Source: Paraburkholderia solitsugae
GTDB lineage: Bacteria; Pseudomonadota; Gammaproteobacteria; Burkholderiales; Burkholderiaceae
DNA length: 64,000 nt
Assembly (NCBI RefSeq): GCF_013177695.1
Contig: NZ_WOEY01000152.1
Location: 27,050-91,049 of the forward strand
Reading direction: 5' to 3'
Made by a program: the position numbers and the translations under genes. Shown here one piece after another: positions 41,990 through 51,460 of this stretch. Positions within the stretch are counted from its first letter, which is position 1, and each line of letters opens with the position of its first letter. The notes below the pieces were generated by a model. It was not told the origin of the DNA. It saw only the letters and a program-made list of their open reading frames with translations, and did no database searches.

Positions 41990-43534
41990 GTGAGCAAGTG
42001 GAAGGAGGCTGCTGACGCGGTCGAGGAGATTTTCGACGGCGCAACGATCGCGCTGGCAGGTTCGGGAGGCGGTCTGCTCGAAGCGGACGCCGTGCTCGCG
42101 AAGCTCGAACAGCGTTTCCTCGAGACCGGGCATCCGCGCGATTTGACGGTCGTGCATGCGCTGGGTATCGGCGACGCGAAGGGCAGTGGGCTGGGGCGCT
42201 TTGCACATGGCGGCATGGTCAAGCGTGTGATCGGCGGGCACTGGAGCTGGGCGCCGTCGATGCAGAAACTTGCGAAGGAAAATGCTTTCGAGGCCTATAG
42301 CTTTCCGGCCGGCGCCATCTCCACGCTGCTGCGGGAAATTGGCGCCGGGCGCCCCGGCCTCGTCACGCATGTGGGACTGCGCACCTTCGTCGATCCGCGT
42401 ATCGATGGCGGCAAGATCAACGAGCGCGCGACCGAAGACCTGGTCGAGCTGATCGAGATCGATGGGCGCGAATACCTGCGTTACAAGCCGTTCAAGGTCG
42501 ATTTCGCAATCGTGCGCGGCTCGTCGGCGGACGGGAGCGGCAACGTCACGCTGCGCCGCGAACCAGCCGATCTGGACGTCTACGCCGCCGCGCTCGCGGC
42601 CCATAACTGCGGCGGCCGCGTCATCGTGCAGGTGAAAGAGCGCGAGCCGGAAGATTATGTGCCCGCGCGCCTCGTTCGTATTCCCGGCATTCTGGTCGAT
42701 GCGCTCGTCGAAACGCCCGAGCAGGTGCAATGCGTGGTGTCGGACTACGATCCGGCGCTCAGCGGCGAAGCACTATGTCCAATCGGCGCGGGCTTCTACG
42801 AAGTGCCAACAGGCATTCGCCGCATCATCGCTGCGCGGGCGGCGAACGAGTTGCGCGCCGGGCAGTCCGCCAATTTCGGCTTCGGCATTCCAGGCGGCAT
42901 CCCCGCCTTGCTGGCGGAACAGGGGCGGCTCGGCACGTTCTGGGGATCGGTCGAACAGGGCATCCACAACGGCGCGATGCTCGACGGTCCGATGTTCGGC
43001 ACGGCACGCAATGCGGACGCGATCCTGTCGAGCGTCGACCAGTTCGATTTCTATAGCGGCGGCGGTGTCGACGTCTCTTTCCTTGGCATGGGTGAAATGG
43101 ACGGCGAGGGCAACATCAATGTGTCGAAGCTGGGCTCGACGGTCGTGGGTCCTGGCGGCTTTATCGACATAACGCAGGGCGCGCGAAAGATTGTGTTTTG
43201 CGGGAGCTTCGAAGCGAAGGGTTTAGCGGTCGAACAGACGGGCGCACGTCTGGACATCGTGTCGCCGGGCAGCGTGCCGAAGCTCGTCGATCGCGTGCAG
43301 CACATCACCTTCAGCGGCGAGCAGGCGCGCCTTAGCAATCAGGAAGTGCTGTATGTGACCGAGCGCGCGGTGTTTCGCCTGGAGGCGGACGGCGTGCGTC
43401 TGATCGAGGTCGCGGAAGGGGTCGATGTCGAGCGCGACGTGCTGGCACGCATGGCATTCCGGCCGCTCGTCGACGAAGCATTGGTCGCGCGCTCGAAGCT
43501 GAGCGTGCCTGCGACGCAGGAAAAGGTGGCGTGA
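41990..43534 (+). CDS. Single-chain CoA-transferase (alpha-beta fusion)
   Basis: 514 residues, both halves of a family I CoA-transferase in one chain. N-terminal DGATIALAGSGGG region, C-terminal half with NFGFGIPGGIPALL and the presumed catalytic Glu in WGSVEQGIHNG. Moves CoA from a donor such as acetyl- or succinyl-CoA to a carboxylic acid. Start ATG/GTG at 41990 after GAAAGGAGAGTGCA. In this locus it would activate an acid for the acyl-CoA dehydrogenase. Confidence 0.85.
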   Translation: MSKWKEAADAVEEIFDGATIALAGSGGGLLEADAVLAKLEQRFLETGHPRDLTVVHALGIGDAKGSGLGRFAHGGMVKRVIGGHWSWAPSMQKLAKENAFEAYSFPAGAISTLLREIGAGRPGLVTHVGLRTFVDPRIDGGKINERATEDLVELIEIDGREYLRYKPFKVDFAIVRGSSADGSGNVTLRREPADLDVYAAALAAHNCGGRVIVQVKEREPEDYVPARLVRIPGILVDALVETPEQVQCVVSDYDPALSGEALCPIGAGFYEVPTGIRRIIAARAANELRAGQSANFGFGIPGGIPALLAEQGRLGTFWGSVEQGIHNGAMLDGPMFGTARNADAILSSVDQFDFYSGGGVDVSFLGMGEMDGEGNINVSKLGSTVVGPGGFIDITQGARKIVFCGSFEAKGLAVEQTGARLDIVSPGSVPKLVDRVQHITFSGEQARLSNQEVLYVTERAVFRLEADGVRLIEVAEGVDVERDVLARMAFRPLVDEALVARSKLSVPATQEKVA

Positions 43535-43581
43535 TGCCAAGGCGCGCGAAGGGCAGTTGCGGACTCCGCGCGCCCAGGTTG

Positions 43582-44265
43582 TCAGGGGCGCACGATTCGC
43601 AGGATGGTCTCGATGTTGAACTCGAGACGGCTTTTCAGCGCCGCCTTGTCCATGAAGTCGATATCGAAGATGACACCGCTCGTGAAACGGTTCGTCAGGT
43701 AGTAGTAGCCAATAGCGGCCATCGTGATGTGCAGTTGCCGTGCGTCGACACCCGAACGAAACACGCCCGCTTCGACGCCGCGATCGAGGATGCGCTGCAA
43801 CATGGAGATAAAGCCCTGGTGCAGATCGTGGAACCGCTGAGATTTCTTGACGTGGCGTGCCTTATGAAGATTTTCGCTGTTCACCAGCGTCATGAACTCC
43901 GGGTTTCGCAGGTAGTAGTTCCAGGTATGCGTGGTCAGGGCAACGAGCGCGTCTTCTGGCGAAAGATGGTCGAGGTTGAGCTTCAGTTCGGCAGAGCGGA
44001 TGTCGGCGTAGGCATCTTCGAGCACGGCGACAAAGAGTTCCTCCTTGCTGCCGAAGTAGTGATAGATCATCCGCTTGTTGGCCTTGGAGCGCGTCGCAAT
44101 CGCTTCTACGCGCGCGCCGGCCAGGCCGAGTTTCGCGAATTCTTTTTTCGCGGCTTCGAGGATGCGGGCCCGCGTAACCTCCGGGTCTCGCTGCCGAGGC
44201 TGGCGCGTGGCAACCTCTTCTGCGGGCTTGGCTACGCGTTTTTGGGGCGTGGTTGCAAGGGTCAT
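43582..44265 (-). CDS. TetR-family transcriptional regulator
   Basis: 227 residues. N-terminal HTH (ARILEAAKKEFAKLG, ARVEAIATRSKANKRMIYHY, FGSKEELF) and a helical ligand domain. Lies between the convergent CoA-transferase and divergent aldehyde dehydrogenase. Likely represses the block 3 genes; operator-like matches are at 41908, 44350, 47806 and 56123. Confidence 0.9.
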   Translation of the reverse strand: MTLATTPQKRVAKPAEEVATRQPRQRDPEVTRARILEAAKKEFAKLGLAGARVEAIATRSKANKRMIYHYFGSKEELFVAVLEDAYADIRSAELKLNLDHLSPEDALVALTTHTWNYYLRNPEFMTLVNSENLHKARHVKKSQRFHDLHQGFISMLQRILDRGVEAGVFRSGVDARQLHITMAAIGYYYLTNRFTSGVIFDIDFMDKAALKSRLEFNIETILRIVRP

Positions 44266-44349
44266 GTGGGTCGTTAAAAGAAGTGGAGTCGGGGCGCCAG
44301 CAAACGCGCGTCATGACGGTGACTATAAACCAAAAAGCCGGTTGTCAGG

Positions 44350-44365
44350 AAGTAACTGGATGGTG
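44350..44365. promoter_or_regulatory. Partial operator-like match upstream of the aldehyde dehydrogenase
   Basis: AAGTAACTGGATGGTG shares the AAGTAAC half and the following GGTG with the sites at 41908 and 56123, but the right half-site is lost. It lies between the divergent tetR and aldehyde dehydrogenase genes. Confidence 0.35.
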
Positions 44366-44479
44366 CAGAATTGGGCCAATAACAGGACGCTTCAGGCTAG
44401 GGACAGGGCACCCATGCTGCCCTCGGCGCGTGACGGTTTCGAGCGGCACATTAAAGAATTGCACATATTGGAGGCAGGA

Positions 44480-45988
44480 ATGAAAGAGCTGGGTGAACTG
44501 GCAGCTTCGCTGCGCTTACCGTCCGAACCGGTGCGTACGCCGATGTTCATCGACGGCAAGGACTATTCGGGCGCGGATAACGAGTGGGTGATGCGCAAGA
44601 GCCCCGGGCATGGGGTGCCGGTGACGGCCACGACGCGGGCGTCGAAAAGTGACCTGGACGTAGCCGTCGCCGCCGCGCGGCGCGCATTCGATGACGGCCG
44701 CTGGTCGCGACTGTCGGGCGAGGCGCGTGCTGCGGTCCTGCTGAAAACGGCTCAACTGATCCGCGACAACGTAGACACGCTGGCGTATCTCGAGACTCTC
44801 GAAAGCGGCAAGCCCATCGGCCAGTCGCGCGGCGAAGTTACCGCGGCGGCAGGCATCTGGGAATATGCGGCGGGGCTCGCCCGCGTGGTGCACGGCGACT
44901 CGCACGACACGCTCGGCCCCGACATGTTCGGACTGGTTCTGCGGCAACCGGTTGGCGTGGTGGGGATCGTCACGCCGTGGAATTTTCCGTTCTTCATTCT
45001 TTCGGAACGTCTGCCGTTCGCGCTGGCTGCGGGGTGCACGGTGGTCGTCAAGCCCGCGGAACTGACGTCGACCACGACGCTCAAGCTCGCCGCGCTGCTC
45101 ACCGAGGCGGGCCTGCCCGACGGCGTGGTCAACGTGGTGACGGGACTCGGCTCGGTGGTTGGACAGGCGCTCGCGGAACACATGGACGTCGACATGATTT
45201 CATTCACCGGCTCGACGCCCGTGGGCCGCTCGGTGCTCACGGCCGCCGGCGGCAACATGAAAAAGGTTGGGCTCGAACTGGGCGGGAAGAATCCCCAGAT
45301 CGTTTACGCCGACGCCGACCTCGACGATGCAGCCGATGCCATCGCATTCGGTATCGCTTTCAACGCGGGCCAATGTTGCGTGTCGGGTAGCCGCCTCGTC
45401 GTTCACCGCTCGGTCGAACAGGAACTCGTCGAGCGCGTGCAGGCGGTCCTCGGAAAGGTGCGTGTCGGCGATCCGCTCGATGCGACCAACCACGTCGGCG
45501 CCATCGTCGAAGCGCGGCAGTTCGACAAGATTCGCGGCTTCATCGACGCCGGCACGCGCGATGGCGCGCAACTCGTCTGCGGAGGCACTTCGAGCAACGA
45601 AGGCGAGCGCTTCTTTATCCAGCCGACGGTGTTCCGCAACGTGCAACCCGGCAGCGCGCTCGCGCAGGAAGAAATTTTCGGGCCGGTCCTGACCGTCACG
45701 CCGTTCGACACCTTCGAGCAGGCTATCCAGTTGGCGAATGGCGTGCCATACGGCCTCGCGGCGAGCATCTGGACGCGCGATCTGCAAGGCGCATTCAAGA
45801 GCTTTCGCGGGGTGCAAGCCGGGCGCATCTGGGTCAATTGCACGATTACGGGTGGGCCCGAACTGCCGATCGGCGGTGTCAAGCAATCGGGTATCGGCCG
45901 CGAGACGGGGCGCTATGGCGTCGAGGAATACACAGAACTCAAGTCCGTGCATGTTCAACTCGGTAACCGGCCACGCTGGATTGCCTAA
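44480..45988 (+). CDS. NAD(P)-dependent aldehyde dehydrogenase
   Basis: 502 residues from ATG 44480, after ATTGGAGGCAGGA; the longer open frame upstream runs through the tetR promoter and is not used. VTPWNFPFF, FTGSTPVG, catalytic Glu in LELGGKNP and catalytic Cys in NAGQCCVSGSR are intact. Betaine-/aromatic-aldehyde type. It likely oxidises the aldehyde made by the GMC oxidoreductase downstream. Confidence 0.9.
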   Translation: MKELGELAASLRLPSEPVRTPMFIDGKDYSGADNEWVMRKSPGHGVPVTATTRASKSDLDVAVAAARRAFDDGRWSRLSGEARAAVLLKTAQLIRDNVDTLAYLETLESGKPIGQSRGEVTAAAGIWEYAAGLARVVHGDSHDTLGPDMFGLVLRQPVGVVGIVTPWNFPFFILSERLPFALAAGCTVVVKPAELTSTTTLKLAALLTEAGLPDGVVNVVTGLGSVVGQALAEHMDVDMISFTGSTPVGRSVLTAAGGNMKKVGLELGGKNPQIVYADADLDDAADAIAFGIAFNAGQCCVSGSRLVVHRSVEQELVERVQAVLGKVRVGDPLDATNHVGAIVEARQFDKIRGFIDAGTRDGAQLVCGGTSSNEGERFFIQPTVFRNVQPGSALAQEEIFGPVLTVTPFDTFEQAIQLANGVPYGLAASIWTRDLQGAFKSFRGVQAGRIWVNCTITGGPELPIGGVKQSGIGRETGRYGVEEYTELKSVHVQLGNRPRWIA

Positions 45989-46080
45989 GGCGATTTTTTC
46001 AACGAGAGCGGTCGTAAAGAACCGCACGGAATGTTCGAGCCACGTGAGCGTGGCCGCAGAACGCAGAATCGGAGACAGCA

Positions 46081-47754
46081 ATGTATGACTATGTGATCGT
46101 GGGTGGTGGCCCGGCGGGCTGCGCATTGGCAGCGCGTCTGACGGAAGACGCCAGCAGCCGTGTGCTGTTGCTCGAGGCCGGTCCTGCCGATACCGACCCC
46201 TACATCCATATGCCGGTCGGCTTCTTCAAGATGACGGGCGGCCCATTGACGTGGGGTTATCGCACGGCGGCGGCGGCGGAAACGCAACGTCGGCAGATTC
46301 CGTTCGCACAGGCGCGCGTGCTCGGCGGCGGTGGCTCCATCAACGCAATGGTCTACACACGCGGTCAGGCAGCCGACTATGACGGCTGGGAAAGCGACGG
46401 ATGCGCTGGCTGGGGCTTTCGCGATGGCGTGCTGCCCTATCTGCGCCGCATGGAGGATAACGAGCGGCTGTGCAACGAGTATCACGGCGTGGGCGGACCG
46501 CTCGGCGTATCCGATCTCATCAGCGTCAACGAACTGACGAAGGCGTTTGTGCTGGCAGGCCAGGAGGCGGGCTTGCCGTACAACAGCGATTTCAACGGCG
46601 CGCAGCAGGAGGGCGTCGGCGTTTATCAGGTGACGCAGCGCGGCGGGCGGCGTTGCAGCGCTGCCGTCGGCTATCTTCAGCAGGCCCGCTCGCGCAGCAA
46701 TCTGACCGTGAAGACCAATTGCCTCGTGTCGCGCATCGTGATCGAGAATGGTCGCGCGGTGGGCGTCGAATTCGCCGATCAGCATGCGCGCTCAAACGTA
46801 GCCGTCGCACGGGCCGAGCGCGAAGTGATCGTAACGGCGGGCGCGATCGGATCGCCGAAGCTGCTGATGCTCTCCGGCATCGGTCGCGCGGCGGATCTCG
46901 AACGCGTGGGCATCAAGCCGTTGCATGCCCTCGATGGCGTGGGCGCGAACCTGCAGGATCACTTCGATATCGACATTGTGTACGAACTCAACGGCCCCTA
47001 TAGCCTCGACAAGTACGCGAAGAAGCACATGATGTTGCTCGCGGGTCTCGAATACAAAATCTTCAACAAGGGGCCGGTCACATCGAACATCGCCGAGGGC
47101 GGGGCGTTCTGGTACTCCAGCAGCGATGTGCCGACGCCGGACCTTCAGTTTCACTTCCTGCCGGGCGCCGGAGTTGAAGCTGGTGTTCCGCCCGTGCCCT
47201 CGGGTTCGGGCTGTACGCTCAACTCGTACTTCCTGCGCCCGAAGAGTCGCGGCAGCGTCACGCTCAACAGCGCCGACCCCGCCGATGCACCCGTCATCGA
47301 CCCGGCCTACATTCGCGATCCGTACGACCTGAAGGTCGCGGTCGAGGGTATTCGCCAGAGTCGCGAGATCATGAGTCAGCACGCACTGCGCAAGTACCTC
47401 AAGAGCGAACACTTCCCCGGCGGCACGGTGCGCACGCACACGCAGTACGAGGAGTATGCCAAGCAATACGGGCGCACCGGCTATCACCCGGTCGGCACCT
47501 GCAAGATGGGTGTGGACGAGATGTCCGTGGTCGATCCGCAGTTGCGTGTGCGCGGCATTGAAGGGTTGCGGGTCGCGGATTCATCGGTGATGCCGCGCAT
47601 CGTCAGCTCCAATACCAATGCGCCGACGCTGATGATCGCAGAGAAAGCGTCGGACCTGATTCGCGGGCGCGTCGCGGCCCAGGCGCCGGCGGCAGGCCAG
47701 TTGGCCAGCTATTCCGGTCGAGTGGCGCCCGCCGTCGCCACGACGTTGGCGTAA
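46081..47754 (+). CDS. GMC-family oxidoreductase (choline/alcohol dehydrogenase type)
   Basis: 557 residues. FAD site GGGPAGCALAARL near the N-terminus, GMC signature RVLGGGGSINAMVYTRG, second signature GAIGSPKLLMLSGIG, and active-site His/Asn in GYHPVGTCKMG and SSNTNAPTLMIAEKA. Oxidises primary alcohols or sugar hydroxyls with FAD. Ribosome site GGAGACAGCA before ATG 46081. With the aldehyde dehydrogenase it forms an alcohol-to-acid pair. Confidence 0.9.
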   Translation: MYDYVIVGGGPAGCALAARLTEDASSRVLLLEAGPADTDPYIHMPVGFFKMTGGPLTWGYRTAAAAETQRRQIPFAQARVLGGGGSINAMVYTRGQAADYDGWESDGCAGWGFRDGVLPYLRRMEDNERLCNEYHGVGGPLGVSDLISVNELTKAFVLAGQEAGLPYNSDFNGAQQEGVGVYQVTQRGGRRCSAAVGYLQQARSRSNLTVKTNCLVSRIVIENGRAVGVEFADQHARSNVAVARAEREVIVTAGAIGSPKLLMLSGIGRAADLERVGIKPLHALDGVGANLQDHFDIDIVYELNGPYSLDKYAKKHMMLLAGLEYKIFNKGPVTSNIAEGGAFWYSSSDVPTPDLQFHFLPGAGVEAGVPPVPSGSGCTLNSYFLRPKSRGSVTLNSADPADAPVIDPAYIRDPYDLKVAVEGIRQSREIMSQHALRKYLKSEHFPGGTVRTHTQYEEYAKQYGRTGYHPVGTCKMGVDEMSVVDPQLRVRGIEGLRVADSSVMPRIVSSNTNAPTLMIAEKASDLIRGRVAAQAPAAGQLASYSGRVAPAVATTLA

Positions 47755-47805
47755 GTTTGGGCCGCACGGCCTGAGAGAGTTCTGACATCGAACTCCATAA
47801 CAATC

Positions 47806-47816
47806 AGTAACTATCT
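47806..47816. promoter_or_regulatory. Half-site of the block 3 operator
   Basis: AGTAACTATCT, identical over ten bases to the left half of 56123-56144, lies 25 bases before the importer gene at 47841. The right half is AT-rich and does not match. Weak on its own. Confidence 0.3.
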
Positions 47817-47840
47817 ATATATTTATTGGAAGGAGACATC

Positions 47841-48920
47841 ATGTCCAAACAGGATCAACACTCGGCTCTTTCACGCCGGGATTTCATCAAGCTCGGCGCA
47901 GGGGCGGCGTTTGCCATGGCCGGCAGCAGTTTTTCGAGTTTCTCCCTTGGCGCGGGGCAGACTACGCTGGCCTGTTCTTTCCGCTCGCTCACCAACCCGT
48001 ATCACGCAGCCTTTAACAAGGGCGCGCAGAGCTTCGCGGCGAGCGTCGGCTTGCCATACGTGCCGCTCACTACCGAAGGTAGCTCCGAGAAAGGCATTGC
48101 CGATATTCGCGCGCTGCTGCAACGAACGGGCGGCAATCTCGTGCTCAACGTCGATCCGAACGATTCGGCCGATGCGCGCGTGATCGTGGAGGCCTGCTCG
48201 AAGGCGGGGGCGTTCGTCACGACAATCTGGAACAAGCCTAAAGATCTACATCCCTGGGACTTCAACCCGAACTACGTTGCCCATCTTTCGTACGACGGCG
48301 TCGCCTACGGTGAAGAAACCGCCACGCAACTGTTCAAGCAGATGGGCGGCAAGGGAGGTGTCGTCGCGCTCGGCGGCATTTTCAGCAACGTGCCGGCGAT
48401 CGAGCGTAAAGCCGGTCTCGATGCAGCGCTGAAGAAGTTTCCTGGCATCCAGTTGCTCGACTTCCAGGTCGCGGACTGGAACTCGCAAAAGGCGTTTCCG
48501 ATCATGCAGGCGTGGATGACGCGTTTCAACGCGAAGATCAAAGGCGTGTGGGCCGCGAACGACGACATGGCGCTCGGCGCGATCGAGGCACTGCGCGCCG
48601 AAGGTCTCGCAGGCCAGATGCCGGTGACCGGCATGGACGGCACGCCGCCCGGTCTGAGCGCGATCAAGGCCGGTGAACTGATCGCGTCGGTCGACTGGGA
48701 CCCGTACTGGCTCGGTGGCATCGGTCTGTCGATGGGTCTTCAGGCGAAGGAGAAAAAGGTCGACGTGGCAGCGTTGCCAAAGGACCGGCGCGAGTCCTAT
48801 TGCAAGGCGACGTTCGTGACCAAGGCGAACGTCCAGGACGTCTTGAAGCGCGCGGCTGCGCCAAGCGGCGATTGGAACAATCTCTATGCCCGCGTTGCGG
48901 GTCCTGTGGTGTATCGATGA
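47841..48920 (+). CDS. Sugar ABC transporter substrate-binding protein (RbsB-like, Tat-exported)
   Basis: 359 residues from ATG 47841 after GGAAGGAGACATC. Begins with a twin-arginine signal (SRRDFIKLGAGAAFAMAG) rather than a plain Sec signal. Periplasmic-binding-protein type 1 fold: TLACSFRSLTNPYHAAFNKG, VWAANDDMALGAIEALRAEG, VTGMDGTPPGLSAIKAGE. First gene of the importer operon; its stop overlaps the permease start. Confidence 0.88.
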   Translation: MSKQDQHSALSRRDFIKLGAGAAFAMAGSSFSSFSLGAGQTTLACSFRSLTNPYHAAFNKGAQSFAASVGLPYVPLTTEGSSEKGIADIRALLQRTGGNLVLNVDPNDSADARVIVEACSKAGAFVTTIWNKPKDLHPWDFNPNYVAHLSYDGVAYGEETATQLFKQMGGKGGVVALGGIFSNVPAIERKAGLDAALKKFPGIQLLDFQVADWNSQKAFPIMQAWMTRFNAKIKGVWAANDDMALGAIEALRAEGLAGQMPVTGMDGTPPGLSAIKAGELIASVDWDPYWLGGIGLSMGLQAKEKKVDVAALPKDRRESYCKATFVTKANVQDVLKRAAAPSGDWNNLYARVAGPVVYR

Positions 48921-49936
48921 ACAAGCTGACCGTAGCGCCCACCCGGCAGGCCGTGTCCACAAAAACAACCGGGACCCTGATCATATCGAAGCAGGCACTC
49001 GTGCGACGATTTGCACCCCTGCTGGTGCTGGTGGCGCTCGGTCTTTGCATTGGCGCGCTGAACCACGACTTCTTCGATCCGATGAACCTGTCGCGGATCG
49101 CGGTAGGCGCCGCGATTCCTCTCACCATCGCGCTCGGCGCCGCGTTCGTCATTCAGCTCGGCAGCATCGATCTGTCGGCCGAAGGCATCGTTGCGGTCGC
49201 AGCGATTGCAGTATCGATGCTGGTCGAGAACTCGTATAACGACAACCATTTCGGGCTGTGGGTACTGGCCGTGGCGATTGCCGCAGGCGCCGCACTGGGT
49301 CTTGCCAACGGCGTGCTGCACGTGTTCCTGCGCATTCCTTCGTTCATCACGACGCTGGCGATCGGCTTCGTTGCAACGGGGATCGGCACAGCCTGGCTGT
49401 CGGGGAACACGATTCGTGTGAGCGACCCTTCGCTGCGCGCCATCTCGATCACACGCTATCTGGGTCTGCCCCTGTCCGTCTGGATCGCGGTGCTGGTTCT
49501 CGGGGTCGCCTGGTTCATATACAAGCACACGCTGCTCGGCCGCCACACCCTGGCGATCGGCGGTGGCGAGGATCTGGCGCGACTCAGTGGGGTGAGAGTC
49601 TCACGCGTGCGCATTGCGATCTTCGCGCTGGCGGGCGCTTTCTATGGCGTGGCGGGCATCCTCGCCGTTGCGCAATATGGGCAGGGACACGCGCGCATTG
49701 CCGACGGTCAGCTATTCGTCGCGATTACCGCGATCGTGGTAGGTGGTACGTCGCTCGCAGGCGGCAACGGCAGCCCGATGAACACGTTGATCGGCACGCT
49801 GATCGTGATCGTGCTCGGCAATGGCATGGTGCTGCTCGGTGTGCCGCCCTACGTGCAGCAGGGCATCCAGGGTGTATTGATCATCGCAGCCGTGACCCTC
49901 GCGCTCAATCGCTCGCGTCGGCGCATCGTCAAATGA
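48917..49936 (+). CDS. Sugar ABC transporter permease 1 (RbsC-like)
   Basis: 339 residues with about eight to ten membrane helices, ATGA overlap with the binding-protein gene. QLGSIDLSAEGIVAVAA and VVGGTSLAGGNGSPMNTLIG are the RbsC-family motifs. The frame is open upstream to 48800, but the overlap start at 48917 is natural. Confidence 0.88.
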   Translation: MNKLTVAPTRQAVSTKTTGTLIISKQALVRRFAPLLVLVALGLCIGALNHDFFDPMNLSRIAVGAAIPLTIALGAAFVIQLGSIDLSAEGIVAVAAIAVSMLVENSYNDNHFGLWVLAVAIAAGAALGLANGVLHVFLRIPSFITTLAIGFVATGIGTAWLSGNTIRVSDPSLRAISITRYLGLPLSVWIAVLVLGVAWFIYKHTLLGRHTLAIGGGEDLARLSGVRVSRVRIAIFALAGAFYGVAGILAVAQYGQGHARIADGQLFVAITAIVVGGTSLAGGNGSPMNTLIGTLIVIVLGNGMVLLGVPPYVQQGIQGVLIIAAVTLALNRSRRRIVK

Positions 49937-49953
49937 GCGTGAGGAGAATAGAC

Positions 49954-51453
49954 ATGCTTTCACTCAAGAACGTCACCAAGCGCTTTCCGGGTGTGCTCGC
50001 CCTGGACGACGTATCGATTGAAGTCCGGCCGAATGAAATCGTCGGTCTGATCGGCGAGAACGGCGCGGGAAAATCCACGCTGATGAAGCTGCTGACGGGT
50101 GCATACCGCCAGGACACCGGTGAGATCGAGCTTGGCGGCAAGCCGCTCGTGATCCGCAATCCGCGCGACGCGACGTCCAAGGGCATCGCGATGGTCTATC
50201 AGGAGCAATCGATCCTGCCGAATCTGACGGTTGCCGAGAACCTGTTCCTCGGCCGCGAAGAAGCGTTCGTCACATTCGGGCGGGTGAACTGGACAAAGCT
50301 CAAGCGTGCCGCGAAGAAGGAACTCGCCACGGTCCATCTGGACGTCGATCCGCTGACGCTGTGCGAGGACCTGTCGTTCGGCCAGCGACAGATGGTTGAA
50401 CTTGCGCGAGCCTTGTCGCTCGCGAGTCGCACGGGCGGCACACCGATCATCCTGCTCGACGAGCCGACCTCCGTGCTCGAAGCCGGGGAGATCGAGATCC
50501 TGTTCGGGCTCGTGCGTGAACTCAAGTCGCGTGCGTCGTTCGTGTTCGTGTCGCACCGGCTCGATGAGCTGCTGTCGCTCAGCGACCGCGTGTATGTGAT
50601 GAAAGACGGAAAAGTGGTGTCCGAGATGTCGTCGGGCAATGCGTCGGTGACGAAGCTCCACGAACTGATGGTCGGCCGTTCCCTGCACAGCGAGTATTAC
50701 CGCGAGAACCTGCAAAAACCTTGCCGCGCGGAGGTAGCACTGTCGGTGCGCCACGCGTCGCTGGGTCATGTGCTCAATGACGTTTCCTTTGATGTCCATT
50801 GTGGAGAGGTGTTTGGCGTCGCAGGCGTGGTCGGGTCCGGCCGCGAGGAACTGTGCCGGATCATCGCCGGGTTGGAAAATCTCGACGCGGGGGAGGTGAT
50901 GGTGGGCGCGACCCGTCTCAAGCCGCATGCCAATCACGCGGTCGCCCTGGGCATCGGATACGTTCCGCGTGAGCGGAAGGTGGAGGGGCTCGTCACCCAG
51001 ATGAGCGTCGCGCAAAACCTCACGCTGCCTCGTCTGGGCGCGGTGAGCCGTGCCGGCGTGGTGCGCAAGGCAAGCGAACGCGCGCTTGCCAACGAATGGA
51101 TACAGCGGCTGCACATCAAGACGCCGGGGCCTGATGCATCCTGCCGCAACCTGTCGGGCGGCAACCAGCAGAAGGTGGTGCTCGCGAAATGGCGTTTCGC
51201 GGGCAGCCGGATTCTCGTCCTCGACCATCCGACGCGCGGCCTTGATGTCGGTGCAAAGGAAGAGGTCTATCAGCTCATCCGGGAACTGACAGCGGAGGGT
51301 GTCGCCGTCGTGCTCACCGGCGACACGCTCGAAGAGATTCTCGGCCTTAGCCATCGCGTGATGGTCATGCGGGACGGCCGCGCCGAAAAGGTCCTGCCGT
51401 GCGAGGTTGGGCATAAGCCCTCGCAGGTCGAAATCGTCGAACACATGGTCTGA
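49954..51453 (+). CDS. Sugar ABC transporter ATP-binding protein (RbsA/MglA-like, two domains)
   Basis: 499 residues from ATG 49954 after GAGGAGAATAGAC. First ABC domain intact: Walker A GENGAGKST, signature LSFGQRQMVELARAL, Walker B LLDEPTS. Second domain has the usual weak Walker A (GVVGSGREEL) and signature LSGGNQQKV, but its Walker B reads VLDHPTRG, with His in place of Glu. The longer frame back to 49258 is a shadow of the permease gene. Confidence 0.9.
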   Translation: MLSLKNVTKRFPGVLALDDVSIEVRPNEIVGLIGENGAGKSTLMKLLTGAYRQDTGEIELGGKPLVIRNPRDATSKGIAMVYQEQSILPNLTVAENLFLGREEAFVTFGRVNWTKLKRAAKKELATVHLDVDPLTLCEDLSFGQRQMVELARALSLASRTGGTPIILLDEPTSVLEAGEIEILFGLVRELKSRASFVFVSHRLDELLSLSDRVYVMKDGKVVSEMSSGNASVTKLHELMVGRSLHSEYYRENLQKPCRAEVALSVRHASLGHVLNDVSFDVHCGEVFGVAGVVGSGREELCRIIAGLENLDAGEVMVGATRLKPHANHAVALGIGYVPRERKVEGLVTQMSVAQNLTLPRLGAVSRAGVVRKASERALANEWIQRLHIKTPGPDASCRNLSGGNQQKVVLAKWRFAGSRILVLDHPTRGLDVGAKEEVYQLIRELTAEGVAVVLTGDTLEEILGLSHRVMVMRDGRAEKVLPCEVGHKPSQVEIVEHMV

Positions 51454-51460
51454 GGTCAAC

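Noticed and set aside
44075..44479. N-terminal extension of the aldehyde dehydrogenase back to 44075
   Set aside because: The extension crosses the tetR coding region and promoter and has no homology; the ribosome site before ATG 44480 is strong.
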